Origin: Trigonopsis variabilis
Taxonomy: Eukaryota; Ascomycota; Trigonopsidomycetes; Trigonopsidales; Trigonopsidaceae
Reading direction: 5' to 3'
Length of the DNA: 64,000 nt
Assembly: GCA_003707065.3 (NCBI GenBank)
Contig: PPXM03000002.1
Coordinates: forward strand, 248,001 to 312,000
Shown: one piece after another, positions 11,701 through 20,477 of the stretch
How positions within the stretch are numbered: position 1 is the stretch's first letter
Layout: every line of letters starts with the position of its first letter
Translations under genes and position numbers: made by a program
Notes under the pieces: generated by a model
What the model saw: only the letters and a program-made list of their open reading frames with translations
The model's database searches: none
Told to the model about the DNA's origin: nothing

Positions 11701-11875
11701 GGTTACCTATTACGAGCGTGCCATAAGATTAAGCCGAGAAATTGCAAAGAGAGGTCTACGGGACCCAACCTATGATTTAGGGCCAACCGCGGCATACAAC
11801 TTGGCCGAGATATGTGCGCTCAGCGGAAACGGAGCTCAGGCAAGGGCTCTTGTTGATGAAATGATTGTTTTCTAG
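8772..11875 (+). CDS. TFC4: TFIIIC TPR subunit Tfc4/Sfc4
   Basis: Two exons, 8772-11649 and 11685-11875, 1,022 residues. Tfc4 is the TPR subunit of the TFIIIC tau-A subcomplex; it binds Brf1 and positions TFIIIB upstream of tRNA and 5S genes. The first about 80 residues are very acidic (Asp/Glu-rich), as in yeast Tfc4. A TPR array starts at about residue 115 (HVKALLGEANQFFAMNKLDE), runs to about 270 and resumes at about 400-530. A charged coiled stretch (about 535-610) separates the arrays from the C-terminal TPR-like half. The only intron is 35 nt (gctaac before ccag). Splicing adds 63 residues ending EMIVF. A 6-codon upstream ORF starts 7 nt before the main ATG and overlaps it. Confidence 0.95.
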
Positions 11876-13226
11876 CGAAGCAAGCGTATGGTGGCTATTA
11901 CCAGCTGAACGAGTGACTGCAGTGGCCGATAGATGGTCTTCAGTTATCGTTCGCGCATAGAGCCGAGCAATTATTCGGATTCAGTCGTTGCCTTATGCGA
12001 TTGTTTTATTACTATCAAGACAGTTAAGACATGGACATAAACAGGAGGATTTCATCAGAGACATGAACCCATCGAGCTACGATGAATGAGCGTCAAGAGA
12101 GGTACCACCTCAAAAAGCTATGCTATCTTGGAAGGCTATGAAAAAAACAAAACAAAGTGAAGGGGAAAATAAACCCCATTGTATGATAAGAAACGGGATC
12201 ATAAAGATAATGATAAAGCGATCATGACGATAGTCTAAGAAACGTTGTGTAGGGTGGACATTATTCTCCGAATACGTACTCAAAGCATTCACCCGGATAT
12301 TAAGGCAAAAAAAGCTTCAAAGAACATAATGTAATTCTTCTCAAGGAGCAGGAACTAGATTCTAAAAAGAGCGTCCGCAAAGATTAAAAAAAGATAGGAA
12401 AGACAAGCACGTAGCAACGGTGAAACACACAGCCACCACTTTGACTTGAAGGCCGTTGCCCCGTCACTTCTTCACGTCAAGAAAATCATCAACTAAACGT
12501 TAATAAAAGGTGTCGATCCGTCATCATCTCATCTAGGTAGGTGAAGAAGACGAAGCGGAGAATCACGAGATGGGGGAAAGAGGGGCAAGGCGGAAAAGGT
12601 GCGGGAGGTGAAGATTTGAAAGGAAGATAAAAGAGCAAGAGATCCATCTAGACCATAGCCGGCATATGTTTTTTATCTTATAAGAAAGATTTTTAGTGAG
12701 GGGAAAGGGAATTAAGAGAGATATGGGACGGATTTGATAGGACCGGAGAAGATGGAAGAATAATCCGAGGGAAAGGATTCAACCCAAGGAGGTGACTATG
12801 GTTAAAACATAGAAAAATAAGACTGGAAAAATCCATAGTGGAGAATATTGGTGCTTTTATTCTGGGGGTCGTTGATATTTTTAGTTACGAGCTTATTTTC
12901 ATCTTTATTAGTTGGAACTAAGTTTAATTATATTGATTTTTTCGTGGTTTTTTATTTATATTAGTTTTTTGAGGTGGCGATAGGTTTTAAGCTAGATGAT
13001 CATCCCAGGGGTGATGCGAGCGGAGCGGGCGGTTGCTCGCTCGTTAATGGTGATCCAGATGGATAAATTTCGATAAGTCTTACTGTGTCTTATTCTCTAG
13101 AAGCATAATATTCTCTTCGATTCTCCGCTTCATTTTGGATATGATTGTTATACTAACTTTTTAGATTCCTATCCGAAGACCCCCTTGTGAAAGTTATTAT
13201 AAAATTGAAACGAAGGGCACATTAGA
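11876..13226. other. Long purine-rich intergenic region and PP1 leader
   Basis: 1.35 kb, AT-rich, with purine-rich runs at about 12,540-12,780. I see no coding exon, tRNA or repeat. TACTAACTTTTTAG at 13151-13164 is an excellent branch site and acceptor, so at least one 5' UTR intron probably ends at 13164, 62 nt before the PP1 ATG. I could not fix its donor. Confidence 0.5.
13151..13164 (+). promoter_or_regulatory. Branch site and acceptor of a likely 5' UTR intron of PP1
   Basis: TACTAACTTTTTAG is identical, base for base, to the 3' end of the long PDE2 intron (4737-4750). It implies a spliced leader for the PP1 mRNA. Confidence 0.6.
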
Positions 13227-14251
13227 ATGGCAGATAGTGAAATCGATCTAGAATCGATTGTTGATCGTCTATTAGAAGTTCGAGGCAGCCGCCCCGGAAA
13301 ACATGTTCAATTGGAAGAAGAAGAAATCCGGTATCTATGTACTAAAGCGAGAGAAATCTTTATCCAACAACCCATTCTGTTGGAATTAGAAGCTCCGATC
13401 AAGATTTGCGGTGATATCCATGGTCAATATTATGACCTGTTACGTTTGTTTGAATATGGAGGTTTCCCCCCTGAAGCGAATTATTTGTTTTTAGGTGATT
13501 ATGTGGATCGAGGAAAACAGTCTCTGGAAACGATTTGCTTGTTGTTGGCATACAAAATCAAATACCCCGAGAATTTTTTCATTCTCAGAGGTAACCACGA
13601 ATGCGCCTCGATTAATCGAATCTATGGATTTTACGATGAATGTAAGTGACAAGCGTCTATTGTCATGTATAGCTAACCATTCTAGGCAAACGCCGGTACA
13701 GCGTCAAACTTTGGAAGACTTTCACTGATTGTTTCAACTGTCTCCCTATAGCAGCGATTATTGACGAGAAAATATTCACCATGCATGGTGGTCTATCTCC
13801 GGATCTCAACACGATGGATCAAATCCGTCGGATCATGCGGCCGACTGATATTCCGGATAGCGGACTGTTATGTGATCTGCTGTGGTCTGATCCAGATAAA
13901 GATATAACAGGTTGGAATGAAAATGATCGTGGAGTTTCTTTTACATTTGGTCCCGACGTGGTCTCACGATTCCTTCAAAATCATGAAATGGATCTCATTT
14001 GTCGGGCTCATCAGGTAGTTGAAGATGGATACGAGTTCTTCTCCAAGCGTCAGTTGGTGACTCTGTTTTCTGCGCCCAATTATTGTGGAGAGTTTGATAA
14101 CTCAGGAGCGATGATGAGCGTGGATGAGTCGTTACTATGCTCTTTTCAAATCTTGAAGCCCGCGGAAAAGAAACAGAAATATTACAATTCTTTAAACTCA
14201 AATAGCAGGCCCATTACTCCTCCGAGAAAGAAAAAGTCAGGCGGTAAATAA
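13227..14251 (+). CDS. GLC7: Protein phosphatase 1 catalytic subunit
   Basis: Two exons, 13227-13641 and 13686-14251, 326 residues, intron 44 nt. PP1c is the Ser/Thr phosphatase for glycogen metabolism, mitotic exit, splicing and transcription, steered by RVxF partners. The metallophosphatase motifs are intact: GDIHGQ (about 61), GDYVDRG (about 89), RGNHE (about 121) and [11 protein letters not shown] near residue 275, including the Cys that reacts with microcystin. The C-terminal tail carries [10 protein letters not shown], where TPPR is the classic CDK site for cell-cycle inhibition. The intron falls after YGFYDE, splitting the Cys codon. The upstream region is unusually long and probably contains a spliced leader. 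Confidence 0.97.
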
Positions 14252-14304
14252 GAGGAGGAAGGTTCTTTTTCGGAGAATGGGTCTGCTGAACGTCGTCAAT
14301 TGTT

Positions 14305-14480
14305 TTAATTTCGTTTGTTTTGAGTTTTTTCCGCTTGTACCGCCTGCACCACGTCATGATACTTCACCAAGCCGTTAAACAACCAGGGAGGAATAGTGCG
14401 AATGGAGAGGGAGATCGAGTTAGAGACAGGCTGAGAGAGACAAGTGGTGGAAAGGTACTTAACCGCTATGGTGGCTGATC
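14305..14480 (-). CDS. Candidate last exon of a small unidentified gene
   Basis: The minus strand is open for about 58 codons to a TAA at 14305 and reads RTIPPWLFNGLVKYHDVVQ and then a short Lys/Gln-rich end, which looks protein-like. A possible first exon with ATG at 14839 reads MQWTLTNVDFASPAAFIAV and ends at a GTAACT donor about 75 nt further on. I could not connect the two with convincing splice sites. If real, the gene is convergent with PP1 (53 bp) and divergent from the Rdx gene. I do not recognise the product. Confidence 0.3.
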
Positions 14481-14903
14481 GTCTTCACTCTTTTTGAAGT
14501 TGGTGTTGTTGGACGGCACGATACGATGTTGGTGAGGGGCCAGCCTTGTCTTGTCGTTCTTGATTGCTATTGGAAAAGTCGTGGAAATGTGTGTCATGTC
14601 GGCTCTAGGCCTTGTCTCTATCCTCCTAGTTGTCGCGTCTCCTCCCGCTACCTGTGAAGGAGTTTGCGAATCTGTGTATAGAATACTGTTCCGAAGGATA
14701 TATCGTTTAGTTTTATTGTAACCCTCACTCCAATCCAAAACACCATAGACTGTCATCTAGTTACCAGATTTAGAGCTGTCTGCACTGCGATAAACGCAGC
14801 GGGAGATGCGAAATCTACGTTAGTCAAAGTCCATTGCATAGCTTTCTGTCGGTTGCCACGAGCGAAGATCCAGGCCTAGACTTGCATCTCTCAACGTGAA
14901 ACC

Positions 14904-15363
14904 ATGGCGGTGCGATATCCTAGAGTATCGATTGAGTTCTGTACTGGTTGCAAATGGAATCTTCGAGCGGCCTGGTAAGCGAATCTACCGAGCACTGGCT
15001 AAGCAGCGAGGCACGCTCAAGAGTTACTGAGCACTTTCAGTGATTCTCTTGGTGAAGTGGCTCTTCAGCCTGGCAGGACTACAGGAGTGTATATAATTAC
15101 TGTGGACTATCTCGATCAGGATGGAAAGCAGGCTTCCGCAGTCCTGTGGGATCGGAAACAGGATGGCGGGTTTCCAGGTAAGAACACGGAGAAATGAAGA
15201 CGCTGGAGCTCACTCTTTAGATGCTAAGGATCTCAAGCAGAGGCTTCGCAATGTTCTTTTTCCCGAGCGTGATCTCGGGCACATCGATAGGCATGAGCGC
15301 AAGGAGACCCAAGAATGTGCAGTCAGTGGTGACTCCTGTGAGGCCTGTGAAAGCTCCGCGTAA
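14904..15363 (+). CDS. Rdx-family (selenoprotein W-like) thioredoxin-fold protein
   Basis: Three exons (14904-14974, 15011-15177, 15221-15363; introns 36 and 43 nt), 126 residues. Rdx proteins have a thioredoxin-like fold and are thought to act in thiol redox reactions; in animals the second motif residue is selenocysteine. Here the N-terminal motif is FCTGCKWNLRAAW, a CxxC with Cys in place of Sec. It is followed by the family pattern AQELLSTFSDSLGEVAL, GVYIITV and LWDRKQDGGFPDAKDLKQR. The C-terminal extension adds three more Cys (ECAVSGDSCEACESSA). Both splice junctions restore the frame exactly at conserved positions, so the model is strong though no single exon is long. The specific partner is unknown. 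Confidence 0.88.
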
Positions 15364-15728
15364 AACTATGAAAAATGCTGTGTACTCTATTCTTACTATG
15401 GTGTAAGCAAAAGTTGCATTCATAATGATGTTAATGACGAAAAAAGGACCGCATGAGGCAGACTTTCGCGAGCTCGAGCAAGTTCCGTTGATCCTCACGA
15501 CCTGATCAATCCTCCCTGCATTTATGAATTGAAAGGACAAGATGTAATTAGCGCTTTTAAATAGACAACCTGGTCTTCAATGGAATAAAGACTCACCGTA
15601 TCCATCTGGAGAGCTGATGGGTGTAACGCCCGTAGCACCTACTGCTGGGGTCCACGTGACTCGCAAACCCTTGGCGAGGAAAGGGACGCATCTTTGGCGG
15701 GAGCCAGCAGGCTCACCCTCCATCTACA
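15364..15728. other. RPL29 promoter region
   Basis: About 365 nt between the Rdx gene and RPL29. It holds GTGTAACG at 15621-15628 and CACGTG at 15653-15658, and no coding exon that I can support. Confidence 0.5.
15653..15658. promoter_or_regulatory. CACGTG box before RPL29
   Basis: A palindromic E-box (tccacgtgac), the Cbf1-type bHLH site, 70 nt before the RPL29 ATG. Confidence 0.5.
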
Positions 15729-15953
15729 ATGGCAAAGTCCAAGAATCACACGACTCATCATCAGAAGCGAAAGGCTCACCGAGTAAGAAAGTGTGGGAGA
15801 CGATTATCTGACGATTAGAACGGTATCAAGAAGCCCCAGACCCACAAGTACCCCAGCATGAAGGGTGTTGATCCCAAATTCCGACGAAACCATCGACATG
15901 CTCTTCACGGAACTGCCCGGGCTCTCAAACAACAGGCTACTGCCTCCGCTTAA
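15729..15953 (+). CDS. RPL29: 60S ribosomal protein eL29
   Basis: Two exons, 15729-15782 and 15819-15953, intron 36 nt, 62 residues. eL29 is a tiny, very basic large-subunit protein near the peptidyl-transferase face. The start MAKSKNHTTHHQKRKAHRNG and the middle motif KYPSMKGVDPKFRRNHR are diagnostic. Exon 1 codes for only 18 residues. The gene has CACGTG and GTGTAACG in its promoter, as does RPS8. It is convergent with the unknown gene at 16115. Confidence 0.96.
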
Positions 15954-16114
15954 GTGGAATGACGAACTTTACCATTGGCTTGACAAAGATGCCTGAGGGC
16001 AATGTGGGATAGTTAAAAGTACTGACGAGGCTTTTGAATGTAGTTCATAATACAACCAAGCGCCGTGGAATATATATTTTAATCCTTGGCGACATTTGTT
16101 TAGCGACTGATAAG

Positions 16115-16948
16115 TCATTTGGAATCATTTGTTCCCGGGAGAAAACAAGACTGCTTGGTTAACTGATGGCACTCTTCCAAGAGCGAGACGGATCGATGAA
16201 TAAGATCCCAGGAGCGATCTAAATGGATTTTTGCTTGACTCAAACTTTTCATTGCGTCGACTGTTGAGCCTCGTAGATCTTTGATGGCTTGTAAACATGT
16301 GTCGACATCTTTTCGATTCAATGATACTCCCTGACTTAAGGACTCTAAAAGGTCATTGACTTCCAGGTTATAGGGAGAGTCCAGAGGCTGTAGATCGAAT
16401 GTAGCACTGAGTTGAGATGCCAAACGATTACAATCGTCGCTTACAGTCTGGATCCATTTCAAACAGGTGTCATGCCTGTTATCAGATCCGGTGGCAGTCT
16501 TGAGGACCGCGGCGAAGTTGGGATGGATCACGACAGATGAAGGATCATACAGAAAGAATTTGTCCTTGATGGGTACGCCGCCAGTAGAAGACGTTTGCCG
16601 GAGTACATTGGTATTATTGGAGGGCCTAGCAAGGACTAGGCCGCGTGGGCCACCTGGAGCAGATAGGGTGTGACCCTGACTATGAACAACTGACGGTGAC
16701 ATTTCAAACTCGCAAGTATTATACGACGTCAATGACACCAAACAGTCAGCGAGGGAACGATAGAAGCTCTCTAAGTGGTCCATACGGTCCAGTATATCCA
16801 GGTATATAGGCTGCGCAGGAAAGTCAACGAATTTGTTCGAGTAATCTATGGCATTTAAGTATATATCGTCCGACTCGACAGACTCGGTCTCAGACATGGT
16901 ATAATAAAATGTTGCCAAGCTATCATCCTTGGTATAGGGACTGGACAT
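16115..16948 (-). CDS. Unknown 277-residue protein, helical
   Basis: I do not recognise this protein. The single reading frame starts with an acidic Ser-rich N-terminus (ETESVESDDIYLNAIDYSN), then a mostly helical body with heptad-like segments near residues 45-70 (LDILDRMDHLESFYRSLADC) and 205-265. There is no membrane segment and no catalytic motif. The pattern would suit a structural or complex-forming subunit, for example a kinetochore or trafficking complex, but that is a guess. A donor (GTAAGT at 17060) and acceptor (CTATAG at 16977) upstream suggest an 84-nt intron in the 5' UTR. It is divergent from NAT3 with about 355 nt between starts. Confidence 0.7.
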   Translation of the reverse strand: MSSPYTKDDSLATFYYTMSETESVESDDIYLNAIDYSNKFVDFPAQPIYLDILDRMDHLESFYRSLADCLVSLTSYNTCEFEMSPSVVHSQGHTLSAPGGPRGLVLARPSNNTNVLRQTSSTGGVPIKDKFFLYDPSSVVIHPNFAAVLKTATGSDNRHDTCLKWIQTVSDDCNRLASQLSATFDLQPLDSPYNLEVNDLLESLSQGVSLNRKDVDTCLQAIKDLRGSTVDAMKSLSQAKIHLDRSWDLIHRSVSLLEECHQLTKQSCFLPGTNDSK

Positions 16949-17303
16949 CGTGATTCAGTCTTCGTCACAGGCTGTCCTATAGAGAGGCAGGTATTACACT
17001 CTTCAAAATAGTCAAATATGAAACTCTCACAACCCAGAATGGCCTTGCAGTGGTACTTACAAGGAAGCGACTGGCTGCAAGTATGCACTTTAGACAGCGT
17101 ATACTCGTAGTTTCAGATAAAGCAAGAACAAAATGAGTTAGAATGCAAACAGCAGCAGAATCAGGTACTCTTCTAAATATGCTGCTGCTACTCTGTGTGA
17201 TCAGTGCAGTTTGGAGGGCTTGAGACAAGAGGTCAAAGCAAAGATGAGATGGTAACATCACAACCACTCTGAGCTTCACGAGAGTCCTCCTCATCTTTGC
17301 GCA
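16949..17303. other. Divergent promoter between the unknown gene and NAT3
   Basis: About 355 nt. It contains the likely 84-nt leader intron of the minus-strand gene (17060 down to 16977). A 105-codon open frame on the minus strand fills most of it but leaves only 9 nt before the NAT3 ATG and does not splice in frame to the gene, so I treat it as chance. Confidence 0.5.
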
Positions 17304-17843
17304 ATGACCTCTCTACGACCTTTACATCCCGATGACCTGTTTTCTCTCAACCCTATCAACTTGGATATTTTAACTGAAAACTTCCATGACAGTTTTTATC
17401 TAAGTTACATGGCCTCATGGCCGACGCTGTGTTTTGCATCTGCCAATGCGGGAGGTGAGATCACAGGATATATGTTGGGTAAAACCGAGGGGCGGAATAC
17501 TGATTGGCATGGACATATATCGTGTGTCACGGTGGATAAGAATTATAGGCGACTCGGCCTAGCCAGAGTTCTCTGCGACGAATTGGCGGAAAAGACTGAA
17601 GATCCCACGGTCAATGGATACTTCATTGATTTGTTTGTCAGGGCGACGAATTCTCTGGCTATTTCAATGTACAAAGGGTTTGGCTACTCAGTTTATAGGC
17701 GAGTGAAGGGATATTATGGGGATGGCGATGCCAGTGCCGATGCATTTGACATGAGGAAGGCGCTGAAACGAGACACAAAAAAACAAAGCATACGAGAAAA
17801 TGGGGAGTCAGTGATAGTTCGTCCGGAGGATATTCAATTCTGA
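17304..17843 (+). CDS. NAT3: NatB catalytic subunit Naa20/Nat3
   Basis: A single exon of 179 residues. Nat3 co-translationally acetylates N-termini starting Met-Asp, Met-Glu or Met-Asn, with Mdm20 as its ribosome adaptor. The start MTSLRPLHPDDLFSLNPINL matches the family. The GNAT acetyl-CoA loop is YRRLGLARVLCDELAE (about residues 75-90). Further conserved blocks are GYFIDLFVRATNSLAISMY, KGFGYSVYRRV and the C-terminal DMRKALKRD. The ATG is the first in frame. It is convergent with ATP16 (65 bp). Confidence 0.96.
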   Translation: MTSLRPLHPDDLFSLNPINLDILTENFHDSFYLSYMASWPTLCFASANAGGEITGYMLGKTEGRNTDWHGHISCVTVDKNYRRLGLARVLCDELAEKTEDPTVNGYFIDLFVRATNSLAISMYKGFGYSVYRRVKGYYGDGDASADAFDMRKALKRDTKKQSIRENGESVIVRPEDIQF

Positions 17844-17908
17844 GCGCAAGTAGATGGAACAATAATTATACGACGGATGATCATAGTCGCGTAACAACAT
17901 TCTAATGA

Positions 17909-18582
17909 CTACTTGACATAAGTAGCTAAAGCCTCAAGAACATCAAGTTCAATCTTAGCTTCAGTGACACTAGCTTCATCGGCACCAGAAGCAATGACCT
18001 TTTGGGCTTCCGCAATTCCTGACTTGACGGCTTCCGGGGAGAAATCTTCAATGGGGAAAGCCTCTGTAGCATTGATATCAAGTAATGAACCGGGTTGAAC
18101 AACAGCAAAGCCGCCAGAGACTTTCAAAGTCAGTCCAAATTTTCCGTAATCATGACTTACCAAAGAATTGTTGGGATCCGGAATCTTGAATGACCTCGAC
18201 AATACCGGGCTTGAGTTGCTCAATCACAGGAACGTGGTTGGCTAAAACACCCATCTGTCCGGAAAGAGCAGGAAGATTCACTTGAACACTAAACTTATTA
18301 GCCATCCATTCCTCCTGGTCGGTTAGCACTTACACATCCGTGCTATTGAAAAGAGCCTATTTGTTAGCCTTTGCCCTCAATTCATCAATTCATGAGAAAA
18401 CTTTCATCTCGTTTAAAGATGATTCGAGAATGAAGTCGTCAATCACTAACCTTGGCAGGAGAAGTCAAGCTCAATCGGATCCGGTCAACAGGACCGGCAG
18501 CGTCGGCGTAAGAACGACGTCCAACAGCGAAGAAAGATTGCCGAGAAGCTCGGAGAACAGAGCGACTAATAAATGAAGACAT
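17909..18582 (-). CDS. ATP16: F1-ATP synthase delta subunit, mitochondrial
   Basis: Four exons on the minus strand: 18451-18582, 18335-18357, 18161-18288 and 17909-18120; introns 93, 46 and 40 nt; 164 residues. The subunit is part of the central stalk that links F1 rotation to the c-ring. The first about 25 residues form an Arg/Ser-rich mitochondrial presequence (MSSFISRSVLRASRQSFFAV). The beta-sandwich follows: VQVNLPALSGQMGVLANHVP and VIEQLKPGIVEV, then VSGGFAVVQPGSLLDINATEA and the C-terminal helical hairpin. Exon 2 is only 23 nt (ALFNSTDV). All junctions restore the frame at conserved positions, so the model is strong. Confidence 0.95.
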
Positions 18583-19203
18583 CTTGTCGTTAAAAAGATT
18601 CTCTTATGGTATCGATTCCTTACTGTCTGTTCGAATAACGACAAGAGGAAAACTAGCCAATGGGATCTTGTGGTGATAGCGTACATTCGAGCCTTCCGCG
18701 TATATGTGAGTATGACCCCCATGGCAACCACTCGCCTAGACGGCCTGGCGAGACGTCGGCTTGTGACGCTGTAACGGGCTAACCTTCACGAACATCGCAG
18801 GGCAGAAAAAGAGTCCACAAGACCTCAACTTGATGATCAAAGCGGATCATTTCCAAATATTGTAAGCATTACAATACGTTGAGCAGTTGATTTGAATAGT
18901 TTTGAATAATTTTTATAAAGACAAATGTATATAACCCATACTGAGCCAAGACTACGAAATGAGATAGAGACCATCCTGAGAAAGCAGAGTAGAATAATAC
19001 TCTACTATTTGTAGCAGATGTAGACGTATGAAAGTGGACCAATAACACCATGCCGGAGCAACGATGTCAAGGTGAGTAAGTCGTCGTTTATCTCGTTTGC
19101 TCAAAATAGGCCAAAGACACTTAGATCTATCCAGGGCCAGAGTGTTGTCAAACTGAACAGTCTACGGAAAAGCCGCAGTCAATCTTTTTATACATTACAT
19201 GCC
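18583..19203. other. Intergenic region between ATP16 and RPL12
   Basis: About 620 nt, AT-rich from 18,850 on. CTGTAACGG occurs near 18768. A short open frame of 60 codons with a hydrophobic stretch lies on the minus strand (19051-18869), but nothing supports it as a gene. No tRNA pattern was found. Confidence 0.45.
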
Positions 19204-19701
19204 CTACTCCGAAGGAACTTCAACCTCGCCAGCATCAATGGCTTCAATAATGTCATGAGGATTCTTTCCATCAACACGGCATCCGACTGATTGGGCAGTA
19301 CCCAAGACCTCCTTAACGGTTCCTGAGAGCTCCTTGGCAAGACTCTTGAACCGAAGCTGTCGAGCAATGTCAAAGATCTCTTCCAAGGGAATGTTACCGG
19401 AATGTGGGACGTTCTTCTCCTTCTTTCGGTCACGAGGGGGTTCTTTAAGAGCCATGATGACAAGAGATGAGGCAGTGGGGACAACAGACACAGTAGCTTG
19501 ACGGTTCTGCACCCGTAATTGGACAGTGACTCGAACACCCTTGAACTTCTGGGTGGCCTTGGCGATATCTTCACCAACCTTCTTGGGAGCAAGACCGAGA
19601 GGACCAATCTTGGGAGCGAGGGAAGCTGAAGCAGCAACTTCACCACCGACTGCTCGCAAATAGATGATCTTAACTTCGTTGGGGTCGAACTTGGGAGGCA
19701 T
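19204..19701 (-). CDS. RPL12: 60S ribosomal protein uL11 (L12)
   Basis: A single exon of 165 residues. uL11 forms the base of the P-stalk and binds the GTPase-associated centre of 25S rRNA. The start [20 protein letters not shown], the [20 protein letters not shown] linker and the C-terminal RNA-binding part ([18 protein letters not shown]) are diagnostic. Unlike RPL29 and RPS8 it has no intron in the coding region. Two CACGTG boxes lie 65-80 nt upstream of its ATG. Confidence 0.97.
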   Translation of the reverse strand: MPPKFDPNEVKIIYLRAVGGEVAASASLAPKIGPLGLAPKKVGEDIAKATQKFKGVRVTVQLRVQNRQATVSVVPTASSLVIMALKEPPRDRKKEKNVPHSGNIPLEEIFDIARQLRFKSLAKELSGTVKEVLGTAQSVGCRVDGKNPHDIIEAIDAGEVEVPSE

Positions 19702-19765
19702 GGTGTTGGCAAGTAATTATCGGCCCCAAAGCGCTAGTGCGTCGTCGAACTCAGCGGGACTGCAG

Positions 19766-19783
19766 CACGTGGAAGGTCACGTG
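19766..19783. promoter_or_regulatory. Paired CACGTG boxes before RPL12
   Basis: Two E-boxes, 19766-19771 and 19778-19783, one helical turn apart, 65-82 nt upstream of the RPL12 ATG at 19701 (minus strand). The same box precedes RPL29 and RPS8. Confidence 0.55.
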
Positions 19784-19789
19784 GGCGAA

Positions 19790-20290
19790 CCCTCGATTTC
19801 TTTTTCTCGTGGCTTTGTGGCATCTCATTGTGCATGGCAACGGACACGACTCCATATTGGTAAATAAATAGTATCGTCGTTACGTCTAAAAGCGCGTCGG
19901 CTCCCGAGAAAGAGCCAACGAGACCTAGTAAATTGCCATGATGGGCTACTACGACTTGACCACCAACAGCTACAGTAAATAGATCGTAATCATTAGCCTT
20001 AACGCTAGAAGAGGTGAGCGCCCTGTCCAAGTAGACAGACAGGCAGAAGTACGCTTGCTGGCAGCAATACAGCAAAGCTTCGTAGCCGCCTCCATGCTGC
20101 TATTATAAATGAGTGAGTTTCGACAGTGTAAATAAAGTCGTACTAATCAAGTTGAATGAACATCGTCGCCATCTCTCCGGAGGCAATGAACAGAGAGGCC
20201 AGCCCTCCCTATATAGTATCAGACCTTCCTGATTTAATGTACGAGAGGAGTTCATGGTACAGTTGGATCTTAAGCAGCCCTTGTCCACCC
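19790..20290 (-). other. Possible small unresolved gene between RPL12 and GCP2
   Basis: On the minus strand one frame (20075-19734) reads NDYDLFTVAVGGQVVVAHHG, whose alternating hydrophobic pattern looks like the last beta strands of a roadblock/LC7 fold. Another frame upstream (near 20215-20165) reads GGLASLFIASGEMATMF. I could not join these with valid splice sites and the frame runs into the RPL12 promoter, so this is only a lead. The interval 19702-20477 otherwise holds the RPL12 promoter and the GCP2 leader. Confidence 0.2.
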
Positions 20291-20477
20291 TTGGCTTCTA
20301 CGGTTCATCGTCTTGTTTAGCAACAAGTGTGGTTTCGCACCATCGTTGGGAGTTCACTTCGACACGCTGCCAGACGCGACGGGGTCTATGTACAACACAA
20401 GAGAAGTGTCCAGCAAGGTAAAGTGGACCATGAAATTAATTTGACCATAGAACCAAGGAGATGAAGAAGATAGAAGG

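Noticed and set aside
16977-17294. 105-codon minus-strand open frame upstream of the orphan gene
   Set aside because: It leaves 9 nt to the NAT3 ATG and cannot be spliced in frame to the downstream gene; a leader intron runs through it.
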